From: Cyclaneusma minus
Taxonomy: Eukaryota > Ascomycota > Leotiomycetes > Marthamycetales > Marthamycetaceae
Reading direction: 5' to 3'
DNA: 64,000 bases
Assembly: GCA_037179335.1 (NCBI GenBank)
Contig: JAKZHN010000007.1
Location: 1,488,001-1,552,000 of the forward strand
The position numbers were made by a program, and so were the translations under genes. Each line of letters opens with the position of its first letter. The first letter of the stretch is position 1. Shown in pieces: positions 1 through 12,700 of the stretch. The notes below the pieces were generated by a model. The model was not told where the DNA came from, did not search any database, and saw nothing but the letters and a program-made list of their open reading frames with translations.

Positions 1-869
1 AAGCGGCGAGCGAGATTTTATTTCCGTTTCGTCGCGATGCTGTAGCGAGCATATTAATGAACCTTTATGTGTTGAGTGGGGCGCTGAGGACGGGTGGGAA
101 GGTGCCGAGGTATTTGCCTAGTGCGGCTATGGCGAGGAAGAGGTTGTTGGATAAGATGGCGCATGTGGAGGATGAACACGGGGGTAGAGGGGGTGGGGAG
201 CAGAGGGCGGAGGGTGGAGAGGGGAAGGGGCCAGGAGGGAGGTGGGCGGCAGTTTACCAGTATTCTTATTCGACTTCGCTGGTGAGTTTGGTGCTGAGAT
301 CCCGATTTTCAAGAGGGCTGTTTTTGATGCCTCTACAGATTTTCTTTGGAAGTGCTTGCTGACACATTTATAGACTGACTGTAAGTTTGTACCCGAGTTC
401 CTTGAGAGTTTTCAGGGGATGCTGCCCAGGGGCTTGGACTTCTTGGTGGACTATCGAGCTGATCTTGATTTGTAGGCGTGCAGCAGCTGGAGTTGTTGCA
501 GAAATACACCAAGATTGTCTGTGGCGAGCAAAAGTGAGTTATCCCTGACCTCCCCGTTTTGAAACTTGCTAAACCATATCAAACTCGTAGCTTCGATATT
601 TATATGCCACGAGATCGGTAGATATACACTATACACATATTAGAGACAATGCAGCAGCCCAGTTTGGGTAAAAAGAATGCATTTAATTCAAGAACTAGCT
701 TTTCAAACCCCCATGCAAATGCGACTTTGTAGTTTTTTTCAACGATCATTCCCCAGCGCCAAGCCCAGATAGGGGCCATGCAACGTGAAAATCATAAAAT
801 CAGCGGCTAATAGCAAGCGATGTTGTAGGTCCCAGCTGCGCAATCTACAACTTCCCTTTCCCAGTACCC
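1..869. other. Left-edge intergenic DNA, 3' side of P5CDH
   Basis: No coding region can be supported here. The open frames are short and low in complexity (for example G-rich DNA at 160-245). The stretch lies downstream of the minus-strand P5C dehydrogenase gene, so its right end should carry that gene's 3' UTR and polyadenylation region. Confidence 0.6.
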
Positions 870-2715
870 TCAGACCTCGTTACTGGGATATGTCACCTTG
901 GTCATGGGCACAAACTCCTCCTTCACACTCCTTGGGCTCACAAACCTGGCCAGAAGGTTCATGCTACCAGCCTTGTCATTGGTACCACTTGCTCTGGCAC
1001 CGCCGAATGGCTGCTGACCCACCACACTGCCAGTGCTCTTACAGTTAACGTAGAAGTTACCCGCGGCATTACGCAGTGCCTCTTCCGCATACCTTAGAGC
1101 GGTGCGGTCTTGTGCGAACACGGAGCCAGTGAGCGCATATGCCGAGGTAGAGTCGACCAATTTGCAGGTCTCCTCGAAAGCGTTAGGGGCCGAGGAGTCA
1201 TAGACGTAGATGCACAGCACGGGGCCGAACAACTCGGTGCTGAGAAGGGGGTGGCGGGGGTTTGTGGTGCGGTAGATGGTAGGTTGGATGAAGTAGCCCT
1301 TGCTGCCATCATAAGTGCCGCCAACAAGCAACTCCAGCTCGCTATCATTCTTCGCATCATCAATGACCTTCTTGAGCTTGTTGAAAGATGGCTCGTGGAT
1401 CACGGGACCGATGAAGTTCTTGAAGTCTTCAGGGGGTCCGACGGAGAGCGCCTTGGTTTCGGCAACGAGGCGCTCGCTAAAGGCAGGCCAGAGGGAAGAA
1501 GGGATGTAGGCGCGCGATGTGGCAGAGCATTTCTGGCCTTGGTATTCGAAGGCGCCGCGGACAGTGTGCAGAGCTGCATTCTGCACATCGGCGCTTTCGT
1601 GCAGGATGTGGAAGTTCTTGCCACCAGTCTCGCCAACTATCCTGGGGTATCCCAAATACTTACCCTCGGCAACGCCGTTCGCGATCTGGCCATACAATTT
1701 CCTGAACACGCCTGTGGAGCCGGTGTAATGCAGTGCAGCAAGTTGCTTGTGCTCCAATGCCACTTTCGTGACTTCTTCAGGAGGGCCGGGCACGAACTGG
1801 ATTACGTTCTTGGGCAGGCCGGCTTCGAGCAGAATCTGGTAGAGCAGCCAGTTCGACGCAATTGCCGAATCGGACGGCTTCCACACGACCACATTGCCCA
1901 TCAATGCCGGTGCACCAGGCAGGTTCCCGGCAATAGCGGTGAAGTTGAACGGGCTGATGGCATACACAAAGCCCTCCAGAGGGCGGTATTCCAAGCGGTT
2001 CCACATATTCGGCGAGTTGTGCTGCGGCTGTTGAGCGTACAGTTCTTGGGCAAACTGCACGTTGAAGCGGAAGAAATCGCAGAGCTCGGCAGCGGCGTCG
2101 ATGTCGGCTTGCCAGGCGTTCTTGCCTTGGCCGGCCATAGTGGCGGCGAGGATGTCGTAGCGGTATTTGGTGCTGATGAGCTCGGCGGCCTTGAGGAAGA
2201 CGGCAGCGCGGTCAGCGAAGGGAAGGGATTCCCAGGCGGGCTTGGCGGCCAGAGCGGCTTCAATGGCGGTGGATACATCGGAAGGGGAGGCGTTGGAGTA
2301 GGAGGCGACGTGGGAAGAGTGGTTTGAGGGGTTCTTTTGGTGGGAGATGGAGCTTGTTCTGATCTGTAGTAAGTCGTTAGATGTGCCTAGATGAGGATTT
2401 GCTGTGTAGCTTGGGATGGACTGACCTCCTTACCCCCTATGACCAGGGGAACTTCGACGGGGGATTTCTTGTGAAAGTTCTCCAGAGCATCGGTGAGTCG
2501 CGCTCTGTGGAAAGAAGCCTTTTCATAGTGAAGCTAGGCTTCCGTCAGCTTCTGAAGCTCCTGGATTCTCTGTCATCACTCACATTGGGCTCATTTGAAA
2601 TCTTGGGAAGCTGAAAAGTTGCGAAAGTCGAGGCCAATCTTGCGTGGCGGGGTGAAATTTGAGCTAGGCGGTTGATCCGCTGCAGCGTTCGCAGGCTTCT
2701 CATAGTGGCAGCCAT
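870..2715 (-). CDS. PUT2: Delta-1-pyrroline-5-carboxylate dehydrogenase, mitochondrial
   Basis: This enzyme oxidises P5C/glutamate semialdehyde to glutamate with NAD+ in the mitochondrial matrix, the second step of proline catabolism. Three exons fit: 2715-2584, 2533-2426 and 2363-870, with introns of 50 and 62 bp at GTGAGT..CCTAG and GTCAGT..ACAG, all in phase 0, giving about 577 aa. The first ~34 residues are rich in Arg and Ser with no acids, as expected of a matrix-targeting peptide. Exon 3 carries the aldehyde dehydrogenase fold, with the general-base Glu near residue 325 in VGETGGKNF and the nucleophilic Cys near 359 in GQKCSATS. The start at 2715 gives MAATMRSLRT; an in-frame GTG lies four codons upstream but is an unlikely eukaryotic start. 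Joining the exons restores family motifs such as VPLVIGGKE-IRT and LPFADRAAVFLKAAEL. Length matches fungal P5CDH. Confidence 0.95.
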
Positions 2716-4889
2716 GTTTTGATGCACCTTGGTGGACCAGAAAGGAAGGTGTCAGCTCAGCAGTGGGATTTTCTCTTATATGGTCTTGGAAGAGCAGCTT
2801 TGAAGCTCTGAATCATGGGCAATTGTGGTCTGGGATATTGCTCGCTTTCTATCGGCTTATCCGCTTTCGCAAATTCGCAATCGGAGCTCTGATTGGTCAA
2901 TTGGTGCTGCCCCGCGGCTCAAGCCCCACCGCTTCTCAATCTTGTTCCGAGTATCGGAGTCGAAGTCTGAGGCAGATCGAAGCCTGAACACATACGTGAT
3001 TCAAGATCACATGACTATGGGCCATGGCCAATATCCACAGAGTGTTTGTTGCACATCCGCTTCAGGCACCCGTTCAGGGCATACATTTTCCTGGACGCCT
3101 TGTAAGTGCCTGTAAATCCCATACTCTGGGTACCTGGGTAGTCATTCACAGTGCTGTAGCTCGCCTTAGCAGTGCCCCTACAGCCTAAAACCGATGACCA
3201 GCCAAAGGAATCAATGCCCAGGAGAGAACAAGATTTCGAAAGAACCCCCGGCATCGATTTGAACCTGGAGTTCCAGTTTGTCAGACATGACCGAGGGCTT
3301 GCAGGCCCCCAATAGCCTTTTCCAACCGACTTGCAACCGCTCTGTAAAGTAGCCGCTTTGCAACCGCTTTGCTCAAGTCACGCTCTCCGCTTTACAGATG
3401 TATATGTACCGCGTGGCACGCATAGACACCCAACATCCCCACGGCCCCCACACATCCCCTCCACACATGAGTCCAGGGCTCCAGGCAACACCCCCCTTCC
3501 TACATGTAGATAATATGTGGATCCATCTATGCGTTGTTGTGGCATTACAGCCGCCAAGGACCAGCGCTCTTTGGCACTTCAAACAGGGTACCAGGATCGT
3601 CGCCTCCGGGCCCTCCCAGTAGATCTACGAAGCTGCGATCTTTCCCTTGTCTCGGTACATGCTGGCATCTGCCGACTGTTCAGTGCTGTCAGGCTGTCAG
3701 CTGTCTATTCAGACGAGGTATCTGTCATGTATGTACACCTATTGATGCGCCTCACTTATCGCTCGTCAATGCCACGAGGGTGGGCCCTGGCGGGGCATGG
3801 AGAGGCGTGTCAGATGCTGGAGGGTAAGAAGAAAAAAGCAAGCATGGCATAGCTGTGATTCCAAATGCTTATCGCCGTGTAAGGATTCGTTACGATAGCT
3901 TTTCGGCTCGTCTGAGCTTTTGTTACTACGGAGTACGGGTCGAAAGCAAGTAGATACCGGCCGAAGTACCGGTTGGGTTACCGAGTATCTCTACAAGTCC
4001 GGCCACTGCTCTACACATCGGGCGGGTCGTGATGCAGAGTGAACTTTTTGCTTTCGGGCAAGGCTCAGTCAAGAGGGCAGTAGAAAGTGCTCAATATTTT
4101 CGTGTGTACTGTATACATTTATCTCTCAAGCTGCCTAGTTGGTCCCAAGAGAGGAAGAGTACGAAGAAACCCTGTTGACATTCGAAGAAGCATAATTGTT
4201 AATAGTGGAGGCCTCATGCCATCCCTCCGCAGAGCAAAAAAAAAAGTAGCGTGGAGGAAAAAAAAAAATCGAAATATAGAGAAGTGCGAAGAAACTATCC
4301 AAAAAGCCAGCCGCAACATTAATAGGGATATTAAGGAGATTGGACAAAATGCCAGCGTATGCCGAGGGCGTCTCTTGTCAAAAGAGCGCCCCCCTCCACT
4401 TCCTCCTGAAGTCCTAAACGATTGTGCAGCGCCGAGCACATGCGCTTGGAATCCCCATCCAGTGCCCCTTCCTATTATCCGCCAGATCCCTCCCATCCAA
4501 TGTATTATTAAGCTTGTCCTCGCGCTCTGCCTGTAAATTTCGTGAACATCATGCTTATATGCCGTCCCAGCGATCCACTCTGACCAAGGGGTATTCCGTG
4601 CTCCTCGCTCTGTTTTCCAATGTCCCGAAATCCAAAAAGAAGCGAAAAAGGTTGAAGCACCATGCAACACCAAGCAAGAAAGACGCGCAGACATGGCTTC
4701 ATAAATACATAAAATGAAAGAAGTGCTAACGAGGCGAGCTGCTTCTTATGCGTGGACGATGAGGTGTGATATGCTTTTGCAACAGGGGTATGGTGGTACA
4801 CGCAGTGTATCAAGGGACTTTTGTATAGAGGTGTTGATAGAAGCAGAAGCAGTCGCATGCTGGTCGGTATATAGGCTGACGACGAGGAA
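2716..4889. other. Intergenic region between P5CDH and the homeobox gene
   Basis: It contains the P5CDH promoter on its left and the homeobox gene's 3' end on its right. No frame here is protein-like. Visible structure is limited to a short repeat of TTGCAACCGCT around 3338-3372 and A-runs at 4219-4270. A stretch at 3248-3280 looks vaguely like a tRNA T-arm but does not fold. Confidence 0.5.
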
Positions 4890-6777
4890 TTATTTGCCGT
4901 TCTTGAATTCAGCAGCCGTCGTCACACTGAAGACATAGTTCTTGGGCTTTGGCTGGGCCGGCGAGGACTTGCCAGACATGTAGTAGCCTCCATATTGCTC
5001 CGGGAACTGATACTCCAGGCTGTCGGGAGCATTGCTGCACATGGCTAACGGAGAGTTCGATCCACAGTTGGGTAGATTGAACGGAGTGTAGGCGGGAGTA
5101 GCTGGCTGACTTGAGCTTGTACTGGAGGCGTAGTAGGTCTCAGGGATGTTGAGATTCGACGAGTATGGAGCGAAGCCGCCGGGGGTGAACATAGCTTCGT
5201 CTTGAGCCTCATACTGCCAGCCCTGGTAGGGCTGGTAAGTGCTCGGGTATGACATAGGCACGCCGAACATCTGCGGAGTCACAGGTGGCGAGTCCACGTT
5301 CTCCCACTCCGGGTTGAAGGGGAATGGCGCCAGATTGTTCTCTCTCGCAGTATCTGATGCAGAGACACTGCGTTGAGGCTGTTGAGGGTATGAGGCGGTG
5401 GCAGACGTAGGCGTGGGAGGAGCGGCTTTCATCAGGGGTATGCTGTGGCTTCTTGGCAACTGGGCGCTAGGAAAGTCGCTTGGCTCCATGTCTAGTAAGG
5501 CTTGGACATTGCGTGGGGACATCTGCGAGGAGTTGGCATAGCTTTTTTGGATGCGTCCACAATTGCCAATGTTGGATGCGGTCCTTCGCATCGGCGATCG
5601 GGGGCTGCCTAGTGGGTACTTCATGCGTTCCATGTTACAGACAGTCGCCGGTCCCATGCGAGTGGTTCCCTGAAGAGCGGCAGCTGTCAAGGACAGCGGC
5701 TTCGACCGACTTCGGCGGGAGGCAAGGTTGGATGGAGCTGGTGCCAACTTCAATGTCGAGGCCATAGCGTCATCACTGGAAACACTGCTTGGGCCTCGAG
5801 GAGTATCGACTGAGTATTCCTCGGAGTTGGACCTGGTCTGCATCCGAGTGTCTTCGCTGAGGTCCAAGGCGAGAGGAATAGTGTCCATTTCGAGCGAAAA
5901 TTGTCTTTCTGTAGAGGGATCAGATGTGATGCCCATGTCCGAACCCAGGTAGTCTGTAAAGCCGGGAAGACCATCGTGGGAATCGAAAGCCATGGCAGTA
6001 GAGGCCATGCTGGCAGGGAACTCCACGTGATCGTCATTCTGGAAGCCTGAGTACAGCTGGGAGAACGAGGAATGCATTCCAATGTTGTGATTGGCGAGGT
6101 CAAACTGGCCATCTTTGGCATGCTGAGCTGAACTCCCTTGATTGACGTTGTCCGCACTTATGGCAAGGAAGTCCTGATGATACTGCGAATTGATTTCGTT
6201 CTCGGATGAACTCGATTGTTCGCTGGTAGGAAGTGGTGCCGTCGACTGGGGAGCCTCTTGCACATTATCCTGAGCAGCAGCGGTTGAGGCGGGCGACGAA
6301 GGCGAGGAGCCTTGGTGAGCTTCCTTCTGTTCGACTTCGAGACTTCCTTGCTTTCTTTCCTGTTCACGCATCACCTTTGCTTTGGCACGACGGTTTTGGA
6401 ACCAGTTCTGACTTGCTGTTAGTATGCCATTCATCAAAGGCTATCACTGGCTGGCGACTTACGCATAGTCGTCGGTGATCAATGTCTAATCGCTCAGCTA
6501 GCTGCTTCTTGGTGGCAGTGCTCGGCTTGTGTTGTTTCTGGAAGGTGGCTTCGAGGATTTCGACGTCTTCCTTGGCCAAACGAGGCTTCGTTTCTGCCTT
6601 TCCTCGACCCATGTCACGCATAGAAGAAGAGCGCTGTGGGATGGAGAAAATTGGGTGACGGGATTGAACTTCGGGCGAATAAGAGGGGGAGTGATAGAGC
6701 GGGTACTCGTGCGGATACGACCTGTTGAAGTTTGACATCGGCATGCCAGACTCGTTATGGTACGAAACGAAATCCAT
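4890..6777 (-). CDS. Homeodomain transcription factor (Htf1/MoHOX2-like)
   Basis: A nuclear DNA-binding regulator. Two exons fit: 6777-6463 (105 aa) and 6407-4890 (505 aa), about 610 aa in all. The 55-bp intron has a GTAAGT donor, a perfect TACTAAC branch point and a CAG acceptor. It falls inside recognition helix 3, so splicing is needed to produce NWFQNRRAKAK. The homeodomain covers roughly residues 60-119, from KPRLAKEDVEILEATF to WFQNRRAKAKVMREQ; W, F, N and R of the WFQNRR core are all present, while helix-3 position 47 is Asn. The rest is long, low in complexity and rich in Ser, Pro, Gln and Tyr, typical of fungal homeodomain regulators. The sequence around the homeodomain resembles the Htf1/HOX2 class that controls conidiation in other ascomycetes, but this assignment is from memory. 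The very long empty upstream DNA would fit a developmentally regulated gene. Confidence 0.9.
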
Positions 6778-9700
6778 TGCAGTCTTTGGAAGAGTGCAAA
6801 GAGCTCACGTGCTAAGCTGCACTCGAGTGCAAGTCAGCAGCTTTGGTAGATGGAAAACTGGTTCCGTCGATTCCCAGGAACGGTTGGTGGAGCAAGCGGG
6901 AGCGAAAGAGCGACAGTGGACGGAAGGCTGGTTAAAGATATTGGAAACGGGTGAGGTGGTCGTCAGTCTATGCATAGACTCGGTACCGAGATTCAACAAT
7001 GACAGCGAGCGGGGCACCAGCAAAGCACGAAATGAGCGACAGACGACTTCAAACTCTAAGGCTAAGCGGCAGCAATAAGTGATCCGGCTCGATCGTAGGG
7101 AGTGTCGTATGCTTTCGAGTAGACCCGACGTGGAGGTGGGAGTGCAAGGGCTGTTAGATGAGGCAATCGAAAGTTCTCATTAGCGATTGACGAATACAAC
7201 AAGAAGAATGCTTCGGACAGCAAGAACAGAGGCAAGGACGGGCCGGAATCTTGGAACGAAGGGATTCGGGAAGGCGGGCTTGAAGCGAGAGTAGGAGTCG
7301 GAGCAAGGCGTGGTGGGATGCAGGGCTAATAAGCTGAATGTCGCAGATGGGTGGAGGGCAGGGCGGCTGGATCTTGTGGCTTGCAGCCGTCTGATGGCGT
7401 CTCCACCACCGAGATATTAATACTCGTGCCTCGAGACTAGACGGAGCACAGGAGGGCTGGGGCGGGAGTTGGATCTGGGTTGAAAGGAGCTGGGCTTGAG
7501 TGAGAGTGGGTGAGACGGGCTTGGGGAGGCAAAGGCGGGATCTTATTAACGGGCGTGGGGCCTGGGTAGCGAGAGTTGTGAGGGAGTCGCAGGACAGTGG
7601 AGAGGGACGCCAGAATGCTGGGGGCGTGGTGGTTAAAGAAGGCACCGGGACGCGCGAGGCTGGCTGGCAACGGGAGAGACTGAGGAGACGGTAGAAGTGA
7701 TGGCTGCTCGTCGGCGGAGAGGCAGCAGATGGGGGAGCAGAGACATAAGAAGAGCTTGGGTGAGATGGGGAAGCGTGACTAGGCCCGTTCGGCGACTAGC
7801 GTGCCGGGTACCTGAACAGTGCGCACACAAGCGCAATGGCGCGCTACGAAAGTGGATATTGGGGCATTGGCAGTCATGACGCTGCCAAATACTCTGCTGC
7901 TCCTTATTTTACTGCTTGCCCAGAGGAGTCTAGGCCGGGGCGCCTCGATACTCGAGTTCCCAAGCCCGCGTTGTCGCCCTCGGCCGTGCAGACGCTGGCC
8001 CCGTATATTGGCAGCAGCAGGCGACGTGGTGTTGATGCCATTCGCTCGCGGCGACACAGAGAACGGCTACCCCCCCTCCGTTGCGACGCTGTAGCGCAAG
8101 CTTCGCAGACTCGCAGCGGGGCCGCTATGCCCCTGGCCAAGCTCTGGCCTTGCTGCGTGCATACCGTGACTACTCAGCAGGCGGCAAGGCCCACTGATGT
8201 TCATGATGAGCGCCAATCGCAGGCAGCATCCCAGCCGAATCCTGCCCAGCAGTCCACACCAGGGACGACCCCTACCGCATCTGATTTAGCACCCGCCGTT
8301 CCCCTGCCCGGTCCCTCGGATCCCTGTCTTGACAATGCAGCGACTCGAGAGCTCAACTGATGTCAAATATCAATGTTTACTAATTACCATTTTTTGATTG
8401 CCTCCCACCCACAGCCGTCGCACAAGAAGTGAATTGTCACAAGGATCTACTCTGGTGGAAATCTCACAAACTTCACCACTGCTGCTCTCACCACGACGCC
8501 AACGCCAGACCCCTTCTACCCTCTGCTCGCCTTGGCCCTCAACCGCTTAACTTCATTCACCCTTTTCTCATCCGAGGCGCCAGTTCAGGCTTCTCTGACC
8601 CAACACGCTGTCTGTACCTTAATCTGCGGCATCTGAACAACCGCTGCAGAACATACTCCCTGCCAACAACTCGGGACATTCGAGCGCTCATCCTCATCAC
8701 GCCCGTCACATGATGCATTACATACCACTACTGAAAGGCAATAATCTGCCTAGCCCCGGTCGGCTTTTTACCCGGCGGCTCGCGCTCTCCTGCGCTTCTT
8801 GCGCGCCAAATTAAGTCCTCCTCGTGCATTTCGTCACTTCGAACTGGATACAGGCGAGTGCGGTATTTGGATTTCCGTTCCTGACGCTCCTCTCCGCCAC
8901 GGGGCATTTGATCCGCTCAATTCCAGACCTCTTCTCCACCAGGAGTCTGCACTGATCTCTCGCTGCCGCCATCTACCCACCCGACCCACGACTCCACCTC
9001 ATCATCGCCGTCTGCCCTGGCCATGGGACCCAGGGTGGATCTCCAGCTCTTTGACAATGGCATTTTCCATGACCCCGGTGTACGCCATCGGCCTATCGCC
9101 GCAGCGGCCAATTGTGCAAGCTGTGCCAGCTGAAGCAGGACTGTAGGCAAGTGAACTTTTCTCCGTAGCCCTGCCGATTGCCATGGGTTGAGTCACCTGT
9201 CCCGCGCGGGATTTAGGACAAAATCCTTCTTTTGCCGGAGCGAGATGCGGATGCGGACGAATGTCGTCCATGGTTCTGGGAGAACGCCTTTTCGACCCCG
9301 CCCGTTCTGAGTCTCACTTCCCGACCCCGAGGCATAGGTAGTCGCCATGCACTGCTGGATTGGAAGCAATACCACTTCGTAACCTGCTTTCGTGGCCCGG
9401 AAGTCCCGGGGTCGACAGGACGTGCAGTTGGAGTTGTCGTGAGGAAGACGGATGCGGGTGCTCTCTCGCCTACAGCGCTGTCCTGATTAGTCCTCAGGTC
9501 TCTGGTGGCCGTACCACCAACTGCAGCAAGCCGAATGGAACGGCGACGCAAGCCCTCGATTGGGCTCGCAAGTTGCAACCCTCTGCCCGTGGCTGTCCCA
9601 ACGATGCCTCCCGCTCTGATGCTTAGATACAGTCTGCTCAACGCCAGCAACTACAAATGACGCTCGCTTTGAGGTACGCAGATCTGACAGGCTGCTGCAC

Positions 9701-12700
9701 GGCAGCGTGCATTGGAAGGACTGGTCGCCTGCAGACATAATCCTCCCCCTCGGGCGCCACACTGGATTCGGAATATGGCACATCTTGCCCTATTTTGCCT
9801 GATAACCGCCTGCTCCAATCCTGCCGATTAGTGATAACTAAAGTGTTCATCATGAGCCTCAAGTCACCGTTGTGCGTGCCAACCCGTTAGCAAGGCTGAT
9901 GCTGTGATGCTACTCCCTCCCCCCTATGCTCGAGTCTATCCGAGGGGGGGTGGCATGTTCGGCCGATGTTTCGCATTGGTCAGTCAACGTCGGACACCCT
10001 CTCGCGTCCCAAAGGACCTACCAACTACGAATTGTCTCGATGATGATTTCCTCGACAACGGAAGACTCGACGATTTGCTGCCAAAAAGATGATATGTTGG
10101 AAAATACCGCGCAGGAGACACGCGGAAGATAAGCTCCACTAGCGGCAATTAGTCTTCTTCTACCCAACTCCTAGCAAGTTAGATCTGGCTCAAGTTCTTC
10201 TCTATGTTCCAGGTTCAAGATCGTAGCCGGTGACTCTATCTGGAAGATCCCCCGCCGTTGCACAAGGCTGGAGACCCTTCGCTGCCATTCGCCAGACGCG
10301 GCCGAATTGGGCATCGGTTTCTCTTTTCACATTGGCTATGTTGCCCTCCGGGACCCCGTCTGTCACACCTAGGAGCTTGTTGGTGCTGATTGCTTTACAG
10401 AAGATATGAAGCATGCATAAACTATCTTCGTATCGAGGTGTTCTCGAGTCTGACATGTTGTGTATCCCCACCTCGTGCTATCTTGCAAGTTACAAAGGTC
10501 CACTCGTTACCCTATCATCATATCTTCAAGTTTTCTCCTCGGTCGAAGAATGTGAATAGCATCAGCACAGCGGCACGAATGGAGACGACAGTGCGGTGCT
10601 TCTGCAGTATATAGGTTCCTGCATCGATACGCGTATGCAAAATGAGGGACGGCCTGTGTCTTCTCACCCACCCTGCCGTTTTGAAGTGTCCAAATCCCAA
10701 CTCACCATCCTGGACAGCACGGGCGGTGTCCGCGAGAACTGTGGCGGCAGGATGAAACGACCTGCAGGCGCCCGAGCTGGGACGCTTGAACCGCCATGAA
10801 CCTCTCCTCCCCAGGGACGGGCTCTCACCTCCACGGAGGAGTATCCTGAGATGTCCAAATATTGCCAATGGCCGCGTACTTTTATCGAACACACCATATG
10901 CCGGATGGATTCTGAAGTGCTGGAATAGGGAGTACACACCTTCAACTCGAACAAGGTGATCTCTTTTCGAAACCCGAAGGACTTCTGCAATGTCGGAGAG
11001 ATGCAAGGTCAAGGTTGATAGTGCATGTCGACTGTCTTGTGGACAGAGAGTTGCGGTGGCTTGCGGATCTCCAGTACACTTGAGCGGCTCTCCGATCCTC
11101 CACCCCTTTCTCTAGAGTATTCCAAGACCAGCTGACTACCTACAAGGCTACGGAACGTGCTGAGCTCCAGTGGTCAATCGCCGACGGGCTGGATTTGAAG
11201 TTCCCCCACGGCAAACCCTGCTCGTGGCTTTCAACCTTTTGTTACCATTCTTAGACGCGCCCCGAGGATGAGTCTGGACAGTTGCAATGATTTGGATTGT
11301 TTCCAGTGACATGGACTGGACAATCCCAAGATACATGGGATGCTATGGCGGTTTCAGGTCCTTCGACACCAATCCAGCAGCTGATTCATACGAGATTGAC
11401 ACCCAGGAATAGCATCACTCGGTAAACTAACCAGTACTCTAGTCCATCGATAGCAAAGCGTCAGCCACAGGCCTTCTAGGCTGCTCCGAAGAAGAGTGAG
11501 GTTCGGAGACGACGGGACGTTTGCTACGTTTCTTAGGCCGCTTCCTCAAACCCCAGAGGCTTGAGATGGCTTGAGCTGGCTTCAGCTGTTGTTTCCAACA
11601 TAGTAAACGGGCTGGAACCTAGCACGAAGTTCAAACACGGCCACAGCTCAGCGGGACCCGGGCGAGCTGAATCAGGTCTTGATAATAGCTCTCTCCTAGC
11701 TTCGGGGTCGCATCTACCAGGATGTTTCAAGCCGAGGTTCATATATGGCCAACCTGGTCCGATATACATGCAGTTGATGCATCTAGAAGCGGACCGTATG
11801 CGCGCTCTCCGTCTACATGCCACGGGCGGCTGCGCCGCATCGTGGGGAGCTGGAAATAACAGGGTCCTGCACGAGGAGTGTAAATCCATAGCCATGGTCC
11901 GTCTCAGGAGTGCTATGCATGGAGGATTTTGGATATCATAGCTTCTCCGCTATTCCGATATCCTCTCAGATCAGATCAGGCTGTTCGCCGAATTTCCAAG
12001 AAGTGCCAAGATGGCGAAGACGGTGTTTAGGAAGATTTTCCCATCCTATCCATGTCTTGCGGGCCGATGATTTTCACGATTCCCGCCACTAAACATTGAA
12101 CCCCTCGCACCGCCCCAGCGGATGCGATTGGCCCCACCATCTAGGCTGTCGATGCTGGTGGACCGTGGTGGGCGGACTGCATGTGGACCGTGCTATGTAC
12201 CAAATCCGCATCCCAGGCGCGAGTTTTCTCCTCCACCACCAACTCACCATCCATGATCCAGGCTGCTGCCGTGCAAGCACCCTCCGCTACGGCCGTCGTC
12301 GGGACGAAGCTTGAACTCAATTCGAAGAGACGCTGTCGCCAGTTTGCGACTCATCGCACAGCACCCGATCACCCATTGAATAGCACATCGCTCCACGAGT
12401 TTGGCACACACCCAAGCCCGAACGTGGCGACCAGGTCTGCTGCACCTTTGACACCTCCGACTGCGATTCTTTCGGAACAGAGCGGACGAGAAGCCCTAAT
12501 CCTCCCAATTGGGCCTTGTACGCCGTGCTATTCTCCGCTTGAGATGCGATTACGCAACACTCCAGCACTGCAACAGAAAGCGCCGATAAATTATAAATAT
12601 AGTCACAAGATACAGAGCTTACGAACTCCGGGAATAGTCAAAGGATTACAATTGCGACGTCCAAGACCTGCACGACACACAGCATAGGCCCACCTGGGTA

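Noticed and set aside
1110..2327. 405-codon plus-strand frame
   Set aside because: Antisense shadow of the P5C dehydrogenase gene.
3235..3300. tRNA-like T-arm (ATTTGAACCTGG) on the minus strand
   Set aside because: The T-stem does not pair, and no acceptor, D or anticodon stem can be placed at the right distances.
7836..8360. 174-codon frame in the gene desert
   Set aside because: GC-rich, no domain, overlapped by similar frames on the other strand; chance is sufficient.
9040..9150. Possible half of a Zn2Cys6 cluster (CKLCQLKQDC)
   Set aside because: Cys spacing is one residue short, a stop lies just upstream in frame, and no second half or activator domain follows.
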